Below, in pieces: positions 27,689 through 28,813 of a stretch of DNA of 28,813 nt (its first letter is position 1; the number at the start of each line of letters is the position of its first letter). The stretch covers positions 1-28,813 of the forward strand of contig PATI01000015.1 of NCBI GenBank assembly GCA_002712335.1. The letters run 5' to 3'. The DNA comes from Rhodospirillaceae bacterium (GTDB taxonomy: Bacteria > Pseudomonadota > Alphaproteobacteria > MPNO01 > UBA2964). A model generated the notes under the pieces. The model was not told the origin of the DNA, ran no database searches, and worked only from the letters and a program-made list of their open reading frames with translations. The position numbers and the translations under genes were made by a program.

Positions 27689-28330
27689 TCATTTATTGAT
27701 GAATTCTAATGCTTTAAAAAATACTGCGTTCGAATTCATCTTACTCGTATCCAAAGTAACTGCATCGTCGGCAATTACTAATGGAGCTATATTACGAGAT
27801 TTATCTCGTGCATCGCGTTCTTGAATATCTTTTAGAACGCGCGAATGTATAGCGGTTTCACCAGCTTCAAGCAACTCTTTAAGGCGCCTTGCTGCGCGCA
27901 CTTCTATTTGAGCATTCAAGAAGAACTTAAATGGAGCCTTGGGGCATATTACTGTGCCGATATCTCTGCCATCTAAAACTGCCCCGGCAGAACCCTCAGG
28001 TGGGTTCTGAGCAAATGCTTGTTGCCTTTCTATTAATTTTTGTCTTACGGCTGGTAAAGATGCGATTTGACTAGCATAGTTCGTTATTTCCTCAGATCTT
28101 AGGAGTGGATTTTTTAATATTTCAGGAGTGATAGAGGAAACAGTTGAACAAGCTATATCTTCGCTTATTTCTTTGCATCCTTTGGTGAGTTCTAAAGTAA
28201 GAAATCCTACAGCACGATAAAGCAAGCCAGTATCAAGATATGCATAATCAAAATGGTCGGCCAAACGGCGTGCTAAAGTGCCCTTTCCGCTACCAGCGGT
28301 GCCATCCACCGCAATTACTGGTTTGTTCAA
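27689..28330 (-). CDS. cmk: Cytidylate kinase
   Basis: Phosphorylates CMP and dCMP to the diphosphates. The 213 residues have the P-loop GTAGSGKGT (10-18), YLDTGLLYRAVG (31-42), DGRDIGTVICP (120-130) and the lid region ERDARDKSR. The start is a TTG (28328-28330) that overlaps the aroA stop as TTGA; AGGA lies seven bases upstream, so the start is convincing. The order aroA-cmk-rpsA is widely conserved in Proteobacteria. Confidence 0.95.
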   Translation of the reverse strand: MNKPVIAVDGTAGSGKGTLARRLADHFDYAYLDTGLLYRAVGFLTLELTKGCKEISEDIACSTVSSITPEILKNPLLRSEEITNYASQIASLPAVRQKLIERQQAFAQNPPEGSAGAVLDGRDIGTVICPKAPFKFFLNAQIEVRAARRLKELLEAGETAIHSRVLKDIQERDARDKSRNIAPLVIADDAVTLDTSKMNSNAVFFKALEFINK

Positions 28331-28813
28331 TTTACTTTCCTTATTTGTGCACCGAGGTCGTTCATAAGGCTTACAAATGAAGGAAAACTTGTACTTATAT
28401 GTTTGTCATCATCAACAGCTATCGGATTTTTTGCATTTAACCCTAATACTAAAAATGACATCGCAATTCGGTGGTCCATACGACTCTCTACAGTTACCCC
28501 TCCTTTTATATTTTTTTTGGTGCCGGTAACGATAAGATCATCCTTGTCTATATTGACGTTCACTCCACACGCTTTAAGTCCGTCTGTTATAGCTGTCAAA
28601 CGATCACTTTCCTTAACACGAAGTTCAGCTAAGCCTTGCATACGTGTAGTACCTACAGCGTTAGAGGCGGCGATCGATAGAATTGGATACTCATCTATCA
28701 TCGTGGGTGCACGGTCTGCAGGGACAACTACACCATTTAATTTTGAACTACGAACTATCAGGTCGGCCACGGGCTCCCCTGCTTCAATTCGAGAGTTTTG
28801 TATTTCAATGTTG
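28327..28813 (-). CDS. aroA: 3-phosphoshikimate 1-carboxyvinyltransferase (EPSP synthase), N-terminus outside window
   Basis: The C-terminal 161 residues of EPSP synthase, the shikimate-pathway enzyme that joins PEP to shikimate-3-phosphate. The reading frame continues past the window edge, so an internal GTG at 28770 is not the start. Seen in order: GEPVADLIVRSS, the catalytic-loop segment PTMIDEYPILSIAAS, AELRVKESDRL and SRMDHRIAMSFLVLGL, then the terminal PSFVSLMNDLGAQI. The IDEYP form suggests the glyphosate-tolerant class II group, but half of the enzyme is missing, so this is tentative. It overlaps cmk by four bases. Confidence 0.95.
   Translation of the reverse strand, partial: NIEIQNSRIEAGEPVADLIVRSSKLNGVVVPADRAPTMIDEYPILSIAASNAVGTTRMQGLAELRVKESDRLTAITDGLKACGVNVNIDKDDLIVTGTKKNIKGGVTVESRMDHRIAMSFLVLGLNAKNPIAVDDDKHISTSFPSFVSLMNDLGAQIRKVN

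Overview
The window is an ordinary, gene-dense piece of an AT-rich bacterial chromosome. Protein content and gene order point to an alphaproteobacterium. The diagnostic sets are ChvG/ChvI beside a short HprK, RapZ, EIIA(Man) and HPr; the run tsaE-amgK-murU-addB-addA-trxA; and the run aroA-cmk-rpsA-sppA-ihfB-lapA-pyrF-trpF-trpB-trpA-accD-folC. The order or family cannot be fixed from the sequence alone. An uncultured marine-type lineage is plausible but is inference. I see no rRNA, tRNA, insertion sequence, prophage, CRISPR array or defence island.

Layout. (1) 1-1008 (+): the C-terminal part of a ferric-iron ABC permease, cut by the window edge. (2) 1021-2631 (-): ATP-dependent PEP carboxykinase, convergent with the permease. 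(3) 2632-3160: a divergent control region with a good pckA promoter, tandem TATAAT boxes and two leader hairpins. (4) 3161-7698 (+): chvI, chvG, hprK, rapZ, EIIA(Man) and HPr, a two-component system joined to a phosphotransferase chain that has no sugar permease. (5) 7831-9126 (+): S-adenosylhomocysteinase. (6) 9174-18250 (+): tsaE, amgK-type sugar kinase, murU-type nucleotidyltransferase, addB, addA and thioredoxin, packed with short overlaps. (7) 18285-28813 (-): a long convergent series that reads, in transcription order, aroA (partial), cmk, rpsA, sppA, ihfB, lapA-like, pyrF, trpF, trpB, trpA, accD, folC.

How the genes work together. ChvG/ChvI senses the envelope or acid state and in relatives controls pckA, the gluconeogenic entry enzyme divergent from it. 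HprK, HPr and EIIA form a signalling relay tied to carbon and energy state. AmgK and MurU together recycle cell-wall MurNAc to UDP-MurNAc. AddA and AddB form the alphaproteobacterial counterpart of RecBCD. The minus-strand series combines aromatic amino acid synthesis (aroA, trpFBA), pyrimidine supply (pyrF, cmk), translation (rpsA), nucleoid structure (ihfB), fatty-acid entry (accD) and folate polyglutamylation (folC).

Most notable observations: folC is intact at protein level but has no in-frame ATG, GTG or TTG start; several overlapping genes begin with TTG or GTG; a terminator-like hairpin sits just before trpB; and the pckA-chvI gap has an unusual leader arrangement. I found no convincing undescribed multi-gene system.
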